Below are positions 45,131-60,855 of a DNA stretch of 64,000 bases, piece by piece. The notes under the pieces are model-generated. The model did no database searches, was not told the DNA's origin, and was given only the letters and a program-made list of their open reading frames with translations. Source of the stretch: Burkholderiales bacterium RIFCSPHIGHO2_01_FULL_63_240 (lineage in GTDB: Bacteria; Pseudomonadota; Gammaproteobacteria; Burkholderiales; Burkholderiaceae_C); contig MERU01000010.1 in NCBI GenBank assembly GCA_001770725.1, positions 105,396-169,395 of the forward strand, written 5' to 3'. A program made the position numbers and the translations under genes. Numbering within the stretch: the first letter of the stretch is position 1; the number at the start of each line of letters is the position of its first letter.

Positions 45131-46381
45131 TCACACCGAGGTCTGGTGGATCAGGTCGCGCACGCGCGGGTAGATCTCGCGCTGCCAGCGCCGACCGCTG
45201 AACACGCCGTAGTGGCCCACGCCCGTCTGCACGTGGTGCTGGCGCCAGTACGGCCGCACCGCGCTGCACAGGTCCTGCGCGGCCACGGTCTGGCCCACCG
45301 AGCAGATGTCGTCGCGCTCGCCTTCGACGGTCAGCAAGGCCGTGCGCCGGATGGCTTGCGGCTCCACCTTGGTGCCGCGCCAGCTCAGCTCGCCACGCGG
45401 CAGGTCGTAGGTCTGAAAGACCTTGCCCACGGTCTCGAGGTAGAACTCGGCCGGCAGGTCGGCCACGGCGAAGTACTCTTCATAGAAGGCCTGCGTGGGC
45501 AGGGCTTCGGTGCGCAGGCCTTGTGACAGGCGCTTGTAGAGCTCCTCGAAGGCGCTGCGGTGGCGGTCCTGGTTCATGCTCATGAAGGCCATGAGCTGCA
45601 CGAAGCCCGGGTAGACCTTGCGGCCCGCGCCTCGAAGGTGCCAGGGCACGGTGTGGATCATGTTCTCCTCGAACCAGCTCAGCGGCTTGCTGGTGGCCAG
45701 CTCGTTGACGGTGGTCGGGTTGACACGGCAGTCGATGGGCCCGGCCATCAGCGTCAGGCTGCGCGGCTGAGCGGGGTGGCCGTCCTGAGCCATCACCGCG
45801 GTGGCGGCCAGCGCGGCCACACAGGGCTGGCAGATGCCCATCAGGTGCGAGCCCGGCCCCATGCGATCGAGGAAGCGGATGAGGTGGTCGGTGTAGTCGT
45901 CCAGGCCGAACACGCCATGCTTGAGCGGCACGTCGCGGGCGTTGTGCCAGTCGGTGATGTAGACGTCGTGGTCCTGCAGCAGGGTGCGCAGGGTGTCGCG
46001 CAGCAGCGTGGCGAAGTGGCCCGACATGGGCGCCACCAGCAGCACCCTGGGCTGCTCCGGCGCGCCCTCCTTGCGAAAGCGCAGCAGGGTGGCAAAGGGC
46101 GTGCGCATCACGGCCTCTTCGTGCACCGCGTAGGGCACACCCAGGCTTTCGACCTGGTCGATGCCGAAGGACGGCCGGTGGTGGGTCAGGCCCAGGCGGG
46201 CAAAGACGTCGCTGGCGGCGGCCACGCTGCGCGCGATGGCGCCACCTGACATCACCTCGTGGGCCGAGGACTCGGCTGGCCCGTCCGGCAGGACGTGGTG
46301 CAACCAGTCGGACAGCCCCCGGGCTGCCGCGCGCCAGGGACCAAGCATCGCGTGTTGGGTTTCGTAGGCGGCATACAGCAT
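45131..46381 (-). CDS. phaZ: intracellular poly(3-hydroxybutyrate) depolymerase
   Basis: A 416-residue enzyme of the intracellular PhaZ1 type, which mobilises stored PHB granules. The start MLYAAYETQHAMLGPWRAAA equals the family N-terminus, so the upstream ATG at 46432 is excluded. The nucleophile is Cys184 in GICQPCVAALAA; this family uses Cys where lipases have Ser. Further hallmarks are VLLVAPMSGHFATLLRDTLRTLLQDHDVYITDWHNARDVP and the C-terminal HYGVFSGRRWQREIYPRV with catalytic His. It has no export signal. Its divergent neighbour is a GST. Confidence 0.94.
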   Translation of the reverse strand: MLYAAYETQHAMLGPWRAAARGLSDWLHHVLPDGPAESSAHEVMSGGAIARSVAAASDVFARLGLTHHRPSFGIDQVESLGVPYAVHEEAVMRTPFATLLRFRKEGAPEQPRVLLVAPMSGHFATLLRDTLRTLLQDHDVYITDWHNARDVPLKHGVFGLDDYTDHLIRFLDRMGPGSHLMGICQPCVAALAATAVMAQDGHPAQPRSLTLMAGPIDCRVNPTTVNELATSKPLSWFEENMIHTVPWHLRGAGRKVYPGFVQLMAFMSMNQDRHRSAFEELYKRLSQGLRTEALPTQAFYEEYFAVADLPAEFYLETVGKVFQTYDLPRGELSWRGTKVEPQAIRRTALLTVEGERDDICSVGQTVAAQDLCSAVRPYWRQHHVQTGVGHYGVFSGRRWQREIYPRVRDLIHQTSV

Positions 46382-46542
46382 GGGTTGCTCGGCTGGTTCA
46401 GGTGCAGTGGGCTCACGCAAGTTGCGAGCCACCCCGGCATCCAGCGCGTTCGATCCCCGGCGTTTGCGCCCCGCGCCGCCCTGCCTCCCACCCAGGTGGC
46501 ATGCGCTTTGCTCGCAGCCCCTTCACACGACGAGGAGACACC

Positions 46543-47307
46543 ATGGCCCCCACTGCACAGGCCCCCGCCCGCCCCACCGCGGCGAAGAAGGCCGCCGCGA
46601 AGAAACCCGTCAGCGCGAAGCCCGCAGCCAAGGCGCCCAAAGCCACACCCGCCACCTCCGCGACGCTGACCATCACCAGCAAGAACTACTCGTCGTGGTC
46701 CTTGCGGGGATGGCTGCTGACGCGCTTCGCCGGCCTGCCCTTCGACGAAAAGGTGCTGCCGCCCGACGACCCGGACACCCGCGCCGAGATCCTGCTGCTG
46801 GCCTCGTCCATCCGCGTGCCCAGCCTGGTGCACGCGGGCACCCACGTGTGGGACACCCTGGCCATCGCCGAGTACCTCAACGAGGTCTGCCCCGAGGCGC
46901 AGTTGCTGCCCGCCGACCGCGCCGCCCGCGCGCACTGCCGCGCCATCAGCGGCGAGATGCACTCGGGTTTTTCGGCCCTGCGCTCGTCCCTGCCGATGAA
47001 CCTGCGCGCCCACTTCCCGAAGTTCAAGGTGTGGTCGCGCGCCCAGGCCGACATCGACCGCATCTGCGACATTTGGCGCGAGTGCATCCAAACCTATGGC
47101 GGCCCTTACCTGTTCGGTGAACATCGCACCGTGGCGGACGCCATGTACGCGCCCGTGTGCACGCGCTTTGCCACCTACGACGTGCCGCTGGACAAGACCT
47201 GCGCGGCCTACCGCGACCTCATGCTCGGCCAGGCCGAGATGAAGGAGTGGCTGCGCGCCGCCAAGGCCGAGCCCACCGACATCGACGAGCTCGACGTGGA
47301 GTTCTGA
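46543..47307 (+). CDS. glutathione S-transferase with a Lys/Ala-rich N-terminal tail
   Basis: A 254-residue GST. From about residue 50 the fold is ordinary: TLTITSKNYSSWSLRGWLLTRFAGLPFDEK (Ser-rich catalytic turn of the SS-W type), then VPSLVHAGTHVWDTLAIAEYLNEVCPEAQLLPADRAARAHCRAISGEMHSGFSALR. The first 45 residues are almost only Ala, Lys and Pro (AAKKAAAKKPVSAKPAAKAPK), like bacterial histone H1-type tails. The ATG at 46543 with GAGGAG ribosome site includes the tail, so it is translated. DNA or polyanion binding by the tail is possible. Confidence 0.88.
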   Translation: MAPTAQAPARPTAAKKAAAKKPVSAKPAAKAPKATPATSATLTITSKNYSSWSLRGWLLTRFAGLPFDEKVLPPDDPDTRAEILLLASSIRVPSLVHAGTHVWDTLAIAEYLNEVCPEAQLLPADRAARAHCRAISGEMHSGFSALRSSLPMNLRAHFPKFKVWSRAQADIDRICDIWRECIQTYGGPYLFGEHRTVADAMYAPVCTRFATYDVPLDKTCAAYRDLMLGQAEMKEWLRAAKAEPTDIDELDVEF

Positions 47308-47311
47308 GCGC

Positions 47312-47758
47312 TCAGCCTGCCGCCGTCTCGGCCTGCAGCGGCCAGCAACCCGACGGTGCCGGCACCGCACAAACCGGCTCCACGTCGATGGACGTGAAGT
47401 CCGCGGGGCTGACGATCTCCAGGTACTCCATGTCCGGCGAATAGTCGAACAGGAAGTGCCGCACGCCAGGGCGCTGGTGCACGCAATCGCCGGCCTTGAC
47501 CAGGGTCTCCTGGTCCTCGTACATGAACTTCGCCCAGCCCTTGGTCATGATGACGATGTGGAAATCCGCCTCATGACGGTGCCAGCCCGTGCCCTTTTCC
47601 GGCGCGTGGTGGGCCTTGACAAGGTGCGCGACCACCTTGCCGTTCGTGGCCGCGGAGATGCCCAGGTCCTTGTAGAGGAAGAAGTCGCGCAGCCCGTCGC
47701 CGCGCCACTCGGCGTCCTCCGCCCTGGTGTGGGCGAACTTGGTGGAGGTGTCCAGCAT
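47312..47758 (-). CDS. cupin-domain protein
   Basis: A 148-residue single-domain cupin. The first metal motif is GTGWHRHEADFHIVIMTKGWAKF (His-x-His and a later His/Glu), and the second is DCVHQRPGVRHFLFDYSPDMEYLEI (His). The metal site looks complete. It has no fused domain, so the role could be enzyme, sugar isomerase or sensor; I cannot say. The ATG at 47758 is preferred; a longer frame from 47791 lacks support. It is convergent with the GST gene, with stops 5 bases apart. Confidence 0.8.
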   Translation of the reverse strand: MLDTSTKFAHTRAEDAEWRGDGLRDFFLYKDLGISAATNGKVVAHLVKAHHAPEKGTGWHRHEADFHIVIMTKGWAKFMYEDQETLVKAGDCVHQRPGVRHFLFDYSPDMEYLEIVSPADFTSIDVEPVCAVPAPSGCWPLQAETAAG

Positions 47759-47865
47759 GATCGAGTCCCTTTCTGCGCCCTTGGCGCCCAACCCATGACG
47801 CTGGGCGCCACGCAGGTTTCATTCCCGGCACAATGCGGCTTTTCAGTGCACGACGCGACGCCACC

Positions 47866-48585
<720 letters not shown>

Positions 48586-48587
48586 AT

Positions 48588-49511
48588 TTGAGCACGGCAC
48601 CCTTGCGCATCCAGGTCGCGTCCGACCTGCACCTGGAGCGCTACCCCGACTTCACCCCGCAGGCGGCGCCCGATGCCGACGTGCTGGTGCTGGCGGGCGA
48701 CATCGGCTCCTACCAGCCGGGCTCGCTGCTGGCGTCGCAAGCCGCCGCAGATTTCGCGCTCACGCGCTTTTCGCCCAGGCGGCCCGGCTCACCCTGGCGC
48801 CAGGTGCTGTTCGTGCCCGGCAACCACGAGTACGACAGCCATGACCTCGGCCACACCCGCGAGAAGCTGCAAGCCGTGTGTGCCGAACTCGGCATCACCT
48901 GGCTGGACCGCGAGGTGGTGGTCATCGACGGCGTGCGCTTTGTGGGCACCACGCTGTGGTCGGACTTCGAAGCCCTGGCCGCCACCGAACGCACCGAAAC
49001 CAAGCGCCAGCAGGCCCTGGCCAAGGCTTACCGAGCGGCCAACTTCTACCTGCGCAAGAACACCACGCGCCGCGGCGAGCAGCCCCTGCTGGCCGAAGAC
49101 CTGCGCGAAGAAGGCCTGGCCTGCCAGCGCTGGCTGCGCGAAGCCCTGGCGCAACCCCACGACGGCGCCACCGTGGTGGTCACCCACTTCGCGCCCACGC
49201 TGCACAGCGCCGACCCGCGCTACGGCCTGGTGCCGGGCACGGCGGGCTTTTGCAACGGCCTGGACGACCTGCTGCCGCACGCCGACCTCTGGATCCATGG
49301 TCACCTGCACTGCCCTGTGGACCACACGGTGCGCGGCCGGATCGGGCCCGACGCCTGCCAGGGCCGCGACTGGGCCTGCCGCATCGTCGCCAACCCGCGT
49401 GGCTACTTCAGCAAAGGCGAGCAGGCAGGCTTCATCGAACAGCGCGTGGTGGCGGTGCCGCGTGGGCGCAGAACTGCGCTGGATCAAGAACCGCGAACCG
49501 AACCGGCCTAA
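48588..49511 (+). CDS. calcineurin-like metallophosphoesterase
   Basis: About 307 residues. Metal motifs in order are QVASDLHLERYPD (D-x-H), VLAGDIGSY (GDIx), FVPGNHEYDSHD (GNHE), VVTHFAPTLHS (His) and WIHGHLHCP (GHxH). It is a complete calcineurin-like phosphoesterase site, of the size of small bacterial enzymes acting on nucleotides or phosphodiesters. The start is a TTG: 48588 is chosen, with 48582 (overlapping the upstream stop as TTGA) as an alternative. It is coupled to the YecA-like gene. The substrate is unknown. Confidence 0.85.
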   Translation: MSTAPLRIQVASDLHLERYPDFTPQAAPDADVLVLAGDIGSYQPGSLLASQAAADFALTRFSPRRPGSPWRQVLFVPGNHEYDSHDLGHTREKLQAVCAELGITWLDREVVVIDGVRFVGTTLWSDFEALAATERTETKRQQALAKAYRAANFYLRKNTTRRGEQPLLAEDLREEGLACQRWLREALAQPHDGATVVVTHFAPTLHSADPRYGLVPGTAGFCNGLDDLLPHADLWIHGHLHCPVDHTVRGRIGPDACQGRDWACRIVANPRGYFSKGEQAGFIEQRVVAVPRGRRTALDQEPRTEPA

Positions 49512-49555
49512 ACTGGCCTTTGAGATCAACCATCAACCGACCGAGGAACCACCCC

Positions 49556-49978
49556 ATGAAGATCCTGCTCCCCGTTGACGGCAGCCCCTACACCAAGCGC
49601 ATGCTGGCCTGGCTGGTCACGCACGACGAATGGCTCAAGGCCGATCACGAATTCACCGTGCTGACCGTCGTGCCCATGATCCCGCCGCACGCGGCCGCCA
49701 TGTTCCCCGAGGACCAACTCAAGTCCTATTACGAGGACACGGCCGAAGCGATCTTCAAGCCCATCCGCAAGTTCGTGGCCAAGCACAACCTGGCCACCAA
49801 CTTCGTCTCGAAAGTGGGCCATGCCCCCGACGTCATCGCGAAGGTGGCCGACAAGGGCAAGCACGACCTGATCGTCATGGGCTCTCACGGCCACAGCAAC
49901 CTGATGAACCTGGTCATGGGCTCGGTGACCAACCAGGTGCTGGCGCGCAGCAAGGCGCCCGTGCTGCTGGTGCGCTGA
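49556..49978 (+). CDS. universal stress protein (UspA family)
   Basis: A 140-residue single-domain Usp. It starts MKILLPVDGSPYTKRMLAWLV, the family beta1-alpha1, and ends with the ATP-binding motif GSHGHSNLMNLVMGSVTNQVLARSKAPVLLV (G-x2-G-x9-G-S). The intact motif suggests nucleotide binding like MJ0577. It is cytosolic. It follows the phosphoesterase with a 44-base gap and is convergent with a membrane-anchored hypothetical (stop to stop, 6 bases). Confidence 0.93.
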   Translation: MKILLPVDGSPYTKRMLAWLVTHDEWLKADHEFTVLTVVPMIPPHAAAMFPEDQLKSYYEDTAEAIFKPIRKFVAKHNLATNFVSKVGHAPDVIAKVADKGKHDLIVMGSHGHSNLMNLVMGSVTNQVLARSKAPVLLVR

Positions 49979-49984
49979 AGCGCT

Positions 49985-50404
49985 TCAGGGGGTGGATGCG
50001 GCCGGCGCGGGATGCGGCGGCTGGATCACCACCCCCGGCGACAGCGAGATGTCTTCGACCGGCACCACGCTGATGACGTAGTAGCGCGTGTCGCCAAAGC
50101 AGCTGGTGGGCAGGCCGACCTTCTGCTCGTAATGCAGCGCCACGCGTTTGCCGATGTGGCGGTTGATGGCGGCCGCGACTTCCGGGTCGTAGACCGTGAA
50201 GAAGAATTTCTCCACCGGCGCACCCGGCATCGAGACCAGCGCCAGCTCGCCCTCCCAGGTCTTGCACAGCCAGCCCTTGTGCGAGAGCTTTTGCACCCAG
50301 CCCGCCCGGTCACCCGTGGAGTAGCTCCAGTTGAGCATGGCCGCGATGTAGGCCGCCACCAGGGCGATCAGGATGACGAGGGGCAGGACGATGCGCTTGA
50401 ACAT
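49985..50404 (-). CDS. membrane-anchored hypothetical protein
   Basis: A 139-residue protein with one N-terminal membrane anchor (IVLPLVILIALVAAYIAAML) and a soluble domain with CKTWEGELALVSMPGAPVEKFFFTVYDPEVAAAINRHIGKRVALHYEQKVGLPTSCFGDTRYYV. The pattern recurs in Burkholderiales as a conserved hypothetical (from memory of the family, not searched). Two Cys lie on either side of the domain. The C-terminus is Pro/Ala-rich. It is divergent from uvrA with a 194-base gap. Confidence 0.75.
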   Translation of the reverse strand: MFKRIVLPLVILIALVAAYIAAMLNWSYSTGDRAGWVQKLSHKGWLCKTWEGELALVSMPGAPVEKFFFTVYDPEVAAAINRHIGKRVALHYEQKVGLPTSCFGDTRYYVISVVPVEDISLSPGVVIQPPHPAPAASTP

Positions 50405-50598
50405 GGTGGCACGCTGGGCAAAGGGCAACGCCTGCGATCTTGGCACACAAGCCTGCCGCCGCGCGTGACAGGCCCGCCACACCCCTCGATGCGCAGGCCG
50501 GCGGCAGGGCTGACGCGAATTTGTTCAACAAGGTGACAAACAAGGGCTTCGTTCGGTCCCTAGAATGCTTGCGCCCTGTCCTCACGAAGGTCTCTCGC

Positions 50599-56559
<5,961 letters not shown>

Positions 56560-56659
56560 AACAGTTCGCAACTGTCGGCCGCTGATACACGGGGCTCGCA
56601 GGCCAGCAAGGCAGGGCGCACAGCATGCGGGGCATCGCCACCTGCCTGAGCGCACTGCC

Positions 56660-57559
56660 ATGCCACAGCAAACCTGCCCATCCGCCGACCACCCGCTTGA
56701 CAGCCTGGGCCTGCAAGGCGATTTGCGCCGCATGGTCGAGCTCGAAGCACCCGAGCGCCGCCGCGCCCTGAGCTGGCTCGCCGCCCTGGGCGGAGGCGGC
56801 CTGCTGGGTGCCACAGGGCTGAGCGGCTGCGGTGGCGGCGGCGACGCGAGCACCTCCAGCGGAGCCTCCGGCAACGCCACGGTCACCGCCACCAGCTCCA
56901 GTGGCGAGGTCTGCAGCGTCATCCCCACCGAAACCCAGGGCCCCTACCCCGGCGACGGCTCCAACAGCGCCAACGGCAGCGTCGTCAATGCGCTGATGCT
57001 CTCGGGCATCGTGCGCAGCGACATCCGCACCAGCGTGGGCTCGGCTTCGGGCACCGCGTCCGGCGTGCCGCTGACGCTGCGGGTGCGCCTGGTCAACGTC
57101 AACGCGGCCTGCGCCACGCTCGATGGCTGGGCCATCTACCTGTGGCACTGCACGCGCGACGGCAAGTACTCGCTGTACTCCAGTGGCGTCACCAGCGAGA
57201 ACTACCTGCGCGGCGTGCAGGCCACCGACAGCAGCGGCACGGCCACCTTCACCACCATCTTCCCCGGCTGCTACAGCGGCCGCATGCCGCACATCCACTT
57301 CGAGGTCTACCGCAGCGTGGGCACCGCCACCAGCGCCGACAACAAGCTGCTGACCTCGCAGATGGCTTTTCCCACCGAGGTCTGCGAGGGGGTCTACGAC
57401 AACGCCAGTGGCTACAGCGCCAGCATCAACAACCTCGCGCAGATCAGCTTCGCCACCGACAACGTCTTCTCCGATGGCCACGACTCGCAGATGCTGAGCA
57501 TCACCGGCGACGTCAGCAGCGGCTACGTCGCCACCATCACGGTGGGCATGTCGGTCTGA
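56660..57559 (+). CDS. Tat-exported lipoprotein of the intradiol dioxygenase family
   Basis: A 299-residue protein. Residues 33-62 hold a twin-Arg motif (PERRRALSWLAALGG), a Gly/Leu stretch and the lipobox LSGC, so it should be a Tat-exported lipoprotein. The domain fits the intradiol dioxygenase fold: VIPTETQGPYPGDGS, then VNVNAACATLDGWAIYLWHCTRDGKYSLYSSG, then FTTIFPGCYSGRMPHIHFEVYRS. The PHIHFEV pair supplies two iron His ligands; Tyr ligands are in the DGKYSLY region and the preceding Tyr. The substrate is unknown. A 13-bp duplication overlaps its stop. Confidence 0.82.
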   Translation: MPQQTCPSADHPLDSLGLQGDLRRMVELEAPERRRALSWLAALGGGGLLGATGLSGCGGGGDASTSSGASGNATVTATSSSGEVCSVIPTETQGPYPGDGSNSANGSVVNALMLSGIVRSDIRTSVGSASGTASGVPLTLRVRLVNVNAACATLDGWAIYLWHCTRDGKYSLYSSGVTSENYLRGVQATDSSGTATFTTIFPGCYSGRMPHIHFEVYRSVGTATSADNKLLTSQMAFPTEVCEGVYDNASGYSASINNLAQISFATDNVFSDGHDSQMLSITGDVSSGYVATITVGMSV

Positions 57560-57573
57560 TATGTCGGTCTGAT
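57548..57573. repeat. 13-bp tandem duplication at a gene end
   Basis: ATGTCGGTCTGAT occurs twice without a gap (57548-57560 and 57561-57573). The first copy contains the TGA stop of the dioxygenase gene, and the second ends at the first base of the AEC gene stop codon. It looks like a recent slippage or duplication and does not disturb either frame. Confidence 0.9.
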
Positions 57574-58550
57574 CAATGGGCGCCACGCCAGGTGGCCCAG
57601 GCCGCCAGCGTGAGCCACGACAGCGCCGTCGTCCACATGATCAGGCGCGCCACCCGCGTGGTGTCGGCGCCCTCGCGTTCGGCCAGCATCGAAACGTTGC
57701 TCGCCGACGGCAGGGCAGCGGCCATCACCAGCGTGGTCAGGCCGAAGCCAGACAGCGGCCAGCCCAGGGCGTGCACCAGCTCGCCCGCGGCCAGCACCAG
57801 CAGCGGGTGCAGCAGCAGTTTGGCTGAGACCAGCGCAGACAACTGGCCACGCTCGGGCCCATGAGCGGGCGCCTCGCCACCGGCCTGCCGCGCCTTCAGC
57901 TGCGCCCGCGCCAGGATGGCCCCCAGCGTGAACAAGGCCGCCGGTGACGCGGCCAGGGCCAGCAGGCGCAAGGTGTCGTCGAGCGGGCGCGCCATCTGCC
58001 AACCCGTGGCCCACCAGGCCACGCCCAGCGCCATCGACCACAGCAGCGGGTTGCGCAAGGCGCCCTTGAGCGGCGCCCACCACAGGCCCCACCAGCCACC
58101 CGAGGTGCCCCGGTGCGCCCAGGCCAGGCACAGCGAGCTCAGCAGCAGCACGTCGATGATGAGCGTGGCGGCCACCGGTCCGGCGGCCTGCGCACCCAGC
58201 AAGCCGGTCAGCAAAGGCAGGCCCAGGAAGCCGGTGTTGGGGAAGGCGGCGGCCAGGGCCACCAACCCCGTGTCGCGGTGCGACCAGCCCGAGCGCCGCC
58301 CCAGCCACAGCGCCAGCGCCGTGACAGCGGCGCCACCCAGGCCATAGGCCAGCAGCAGACCGGGCAGCCCCGGCTGCATCAGCGCCCCGCTGGCCCCGAG
58401 CCGAAACAGCATCGCGGGCAGCCCGAAGAACAACACGAAGCCATTGAGCGCGCCGATGCCACCCGGGTCCACCAGGCCGGCGCGCACCGCGCCCCAGCCA
58501 CACAGGACCAGCAGGAAAAAGGGGACGAACAGCCACAGCAAATCACTCAT
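57573..58550 (-). CDS. AEC-family (auxin efflux carrier-like) transporter
   Basis: A 325-residue membrane protein with about ten hydrophobic segments in two halves, the AEC fold. Features are VPFFLLVLCGWGAVRAGLVDPGGIGALNGFVLFFGLPAMLF at the start and LHPLLVLAAGELVHALGWPLSGFGLTTLVMAAALPSASNVSMLAE in the second half, with the conserved PxxxN/SNxxxLA. Bacterial AEC proteins carry carboxylates such as malate or malonate. The substrate is unknown. It is convergent with the dioxygenase gene. Confidence 0.87.
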   Translation of the reverse strand: MSDLLWLFVPFFLLVLCGWGAVRAGLVDPGGIGALNGFVLFFGLPAMLFRLGASGALMQPGLPGLLLAYGLGGAAVTALALWLGRRSGWSHRDTGLVALAAAFPNTGFLGLPLLTGLLGAQAAGPVAATLIIDVLLLSSLCLAWAHRGTSGGWWGLWWAPLKGALRNPLLWSMALGVAWWATGWQMARPLDDTLRLLALAASPAALFTLGAILARAQLKARQAGGEAPAHGPERGQLSALVSAKLLLHPLLVLAAGELVHALGWPLSGFGLTTLVMAAALPSASNVSMLAEREGADTTRVARLIMWTTALSWLTLAAWATWRGAH

Positions 58551-58759
58551 GGACGGGGATTTTCACCTCGCAGCGCCTGTGCACCACGGGCACGGGTAAG
58601 CACGAGGCAGGTGCCGCCCGGTCACCCCGTGGTTTTCCCGCGGGGTGCCAGGCAAGGAAAACAAAGTGGTCACTCCGGCAAACCTTCACGCCAACCGGCC
58701 TGCCTACGATGGCCCGAGCAACCTTGCTCCCGTCCACACGAACAAACCGGAGGCCCTCG

Positions 58760-60817
58760 ATGCCCACGCTCACCCCGTCCCAACGCCCCCGCATGGCACC
58801 CTGCGCCCTGGCCATCGGCCTGGCCCTGGCCTGCCTCGGCGGCGCCCACGCACAGACCACGACCCTGGGCACCCGCGGCCTGACCAGCCAGCCCAACCCG
58901 GCCATCACCAGCAACGCCGACGCCACCTGGCAGGCCTACACCCGCGCCGAGCGTTACGCCGGCGCCAAGACCCTGCCGCTGCAGTTCATCACCCTGAGCA
59001 ACGGCAAGAAGCTCGGCGTGTACGTCTCGCTGCCGGCCAACGGGCTGGGCATGGCCGCCTCCGGCAAGTTCCCCGTCGTGCTCACGCAAACCGCCTACCG
59101 CATCGACATGTCGCAGCTCATGGGCCTGGTTTCGCCCGGTGACACCACCCTGCTCATCGGTGGGCTCGACAAGTTCATGGTCAAGCGTGGCTACATCACC
59201 GTGGCCGTCGACTCCTACGGCACCGGCATGTCCGAAGGCGTGACCGAGCTGCTGGGCGAAGAAGAGCAAAAGGCCTACGGCGAAACCGTCGAATGGATCA
59301 CCAAGCAGCCCTGGTTCAACGGCAGCATCGGCGTGGCCGGCACCTCCTACCTGGGCATCACCTCGCTGCTGACCGCCGGCCAGGGTCACCCCGCCATCAA
59401 GGCCGTGTTTGCGCAAGTGCCGATGGGCGACGCCTTCCGCGGCACCGTCGGCACCGGTGGCCTGCTCAACGCGCAGTTCCTGGCCACCTGGCTGCCCCTG
59501 ACCCAGACGCTGTCGGTGACCAACCAGCCGGCGCAACTGCTGCACCCGCTGCAGGCCAGCCAGATCGGCAAGGCCACCAAGGACCACGTCGCGGCCATCA
59601 ACGCCTGGTACTTCCCGACCATCGACGCCGGCCTGGCCGGCAAGGTCGGCATCGCCACCGACGACGGCAGCTTCTGGTCGGTGCGCTCGCCCATCGAGAA
59701 AACGCCCCAGATCAAGGTGCCCACCTTCGTGGTCGGCGCCAGCGCCGACATCTTCCAGCGCGACGAGCCGCTGATCTACGAGCAGCTCAAGCGCAACGTC
59801 ACCACCAAGCTGGTCATCCACCCGGGCTACCACCTGCAATCGGTGCTGGCCGCCGCCAAGGACCACAACAACGCCACCGAGAACGGCTCACCCGGCTCGG
59901 CCGCCCTGCTGCTGCAGTGGTTCGACCAGTACGTGATGGGCATGCCCGCCGGCGCCGACAAGCTGCCCAACGTCACGCAGCACGTCGATGGCTACGGCGA
60001 GGGCGGCAAATCGCGCTACGCCATCTCGACCGACTGGCCCCACCCGCAGATGAGCCCGCAGCGCTGGTACCTGCGTGGCGACCGCACGCTGCGCCAGGAC
60101 GCGCCTGCCGCCAACGACCAGATCCAGCTCGTCATGGAGCCGCCCGCCCCCACCGTCACCAAGTCCACCATCCTGGGCGGCACCGTGGCCCAGGCCAAGG
60201 TCACGCTGCGCGACGGCACCGATTGCTCCAACAGCCACGCCCAATGGACGCTGGGCATCAGCGGCCTGCTGCCCAAGGAATGCCAGAAGGACAGCCGCCA
60301 GGTCGAAGAGGCCCAGGGCTCGATCGTCTACGAGACCGCGCCCCTGGCCAGCGACCTGTACCTCAACGGCCCCATCCAGGCCGATGTGTGGATGCGCGCC
60401 TCCAAGACGCAGGCCGCGCTGTCGGTTCGCGTGGACGTGGTCGACCCGTCCGCCGGCACGGTCAAGCCGCTGACCAATGGCCTGCAGTCGGCCGCCTTCC
60501 GCGCGGTGGACACCAGCCGCTCGCGCCACGTCAACGGCGTGATGATCCAGCCCTGGCACCCGTTCACCCAGGCGTCCATCCAGCCCGTGGTGCCCGGCCA
60601 GCCGATGCTGGTGCCGGTGGAGGTCTTCCCGACCGCGGCGCTGATCCGCGCCGGCCAGAAGCTGCGCGTGGCCATCAGCGCCAGCAACCAGGCCCAGGGC
60701 ATCTGGTCGCTCGACCGCCAGGCCGAAGCCGACGGCAACGTCAGCGTCATCCTGAGCAGCTCGGCCTACCCCAGCAGCATCGTGCTGCCGGTGGTGCCGC
60801 GCAGCGCGCTCAAGTGA
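58760..60817 (+). CDS. secreted CocE/NonD-family (S15) hydrolase
   Basis: A 685-residue exported serine hydrolase. The signal peptide is MAPCALAIGLALACLGGAHA (cut near residue 31). The alpha/beta domain has the nucleophile Ser196 in GVAGTSYLGITSLL (G-x-S-x-x-G), an Asp in TFVVGASADIFQRDEPL and a His in HPGYHLQSV. The C-terminal 250 residues are the jelly-roll X-Pro dipeptidyl-peptidase domain with SDLYLNGPIQADVWMRAS and the end KLRVAISASNQ. Relatives cleave cocaine-like esters, amides or Xaa-Pro peptides; the native substrate is unknown. CCGGAGG precedes the ATG at 58760. Confidence 0.88.
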   Translation: MPTLTPSQRPRMAPCALAIGLALACLGGAHAQTTTLGTRGLTSQPNPAITSNADATWQAYTRAERYAGAKTLPLQFITLSNGKKLGVYVSLPANGLGMAASGKFPVVLTQTAYRIDMSQLMGLVSPGDTTLLIGGLDKFMVKRGYITVAVDSYGTGMSEGVTELLGEEEQKAYGETVEWITKQPWFNGSIGVAGTSYLGITSLLTAGQGHPAIKAVFAQVPMGDAFRGTVGTGGLLNAQFLATWLPLTQTLSVTNQPAQLLHPLQASQIGKATKDHVAAINAWYFPTIDAGLAGKVGIATDDGSFWSVRSPIEKTPQIKVPTFVVGASADIFQRDEPLIYEQLKRNVTTKLVIHPGYHLQSVLAAAKDHNNATENGSPGSAALLLQWFDQYVMGMPAGADKLPNVTQHVDGYGEGGKSRYAISTDWPHPQMSPQRWYLRGDRTLRQDAPAANDQIQLVMEPPAPTVTKSTILGGTVAQAKVTLRDGTDCSNSHAQWTLGISGLLPKECQKDSRQVEEAQGSIVYETAPLASDLYLNGPIQADVWMRASKTQAALSVRVDVVDPSAGTVKPLTNGLQSAAFRAVDTSRSRHVNGVMIQPWHPFTQASIQPVVPGQPMLVPVEVFPTAALIRAGQKLRVAISASNQAQGIWSLDRQAEADGNVSVILSSSAYPSSIVLPVVPRSALK

Positions 60818-60855
60818 GTCAGGTGAGCGCCTGAGGGGCGGTGCTGCGGTGGCGC

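Noticed and set aside
50405..50598. LexA box upstream of uvrA
   Set aside because: I looked for CTGT-N8-ACAG and close variants in the gap and found none; SOS control cannot be supported from the sequence.
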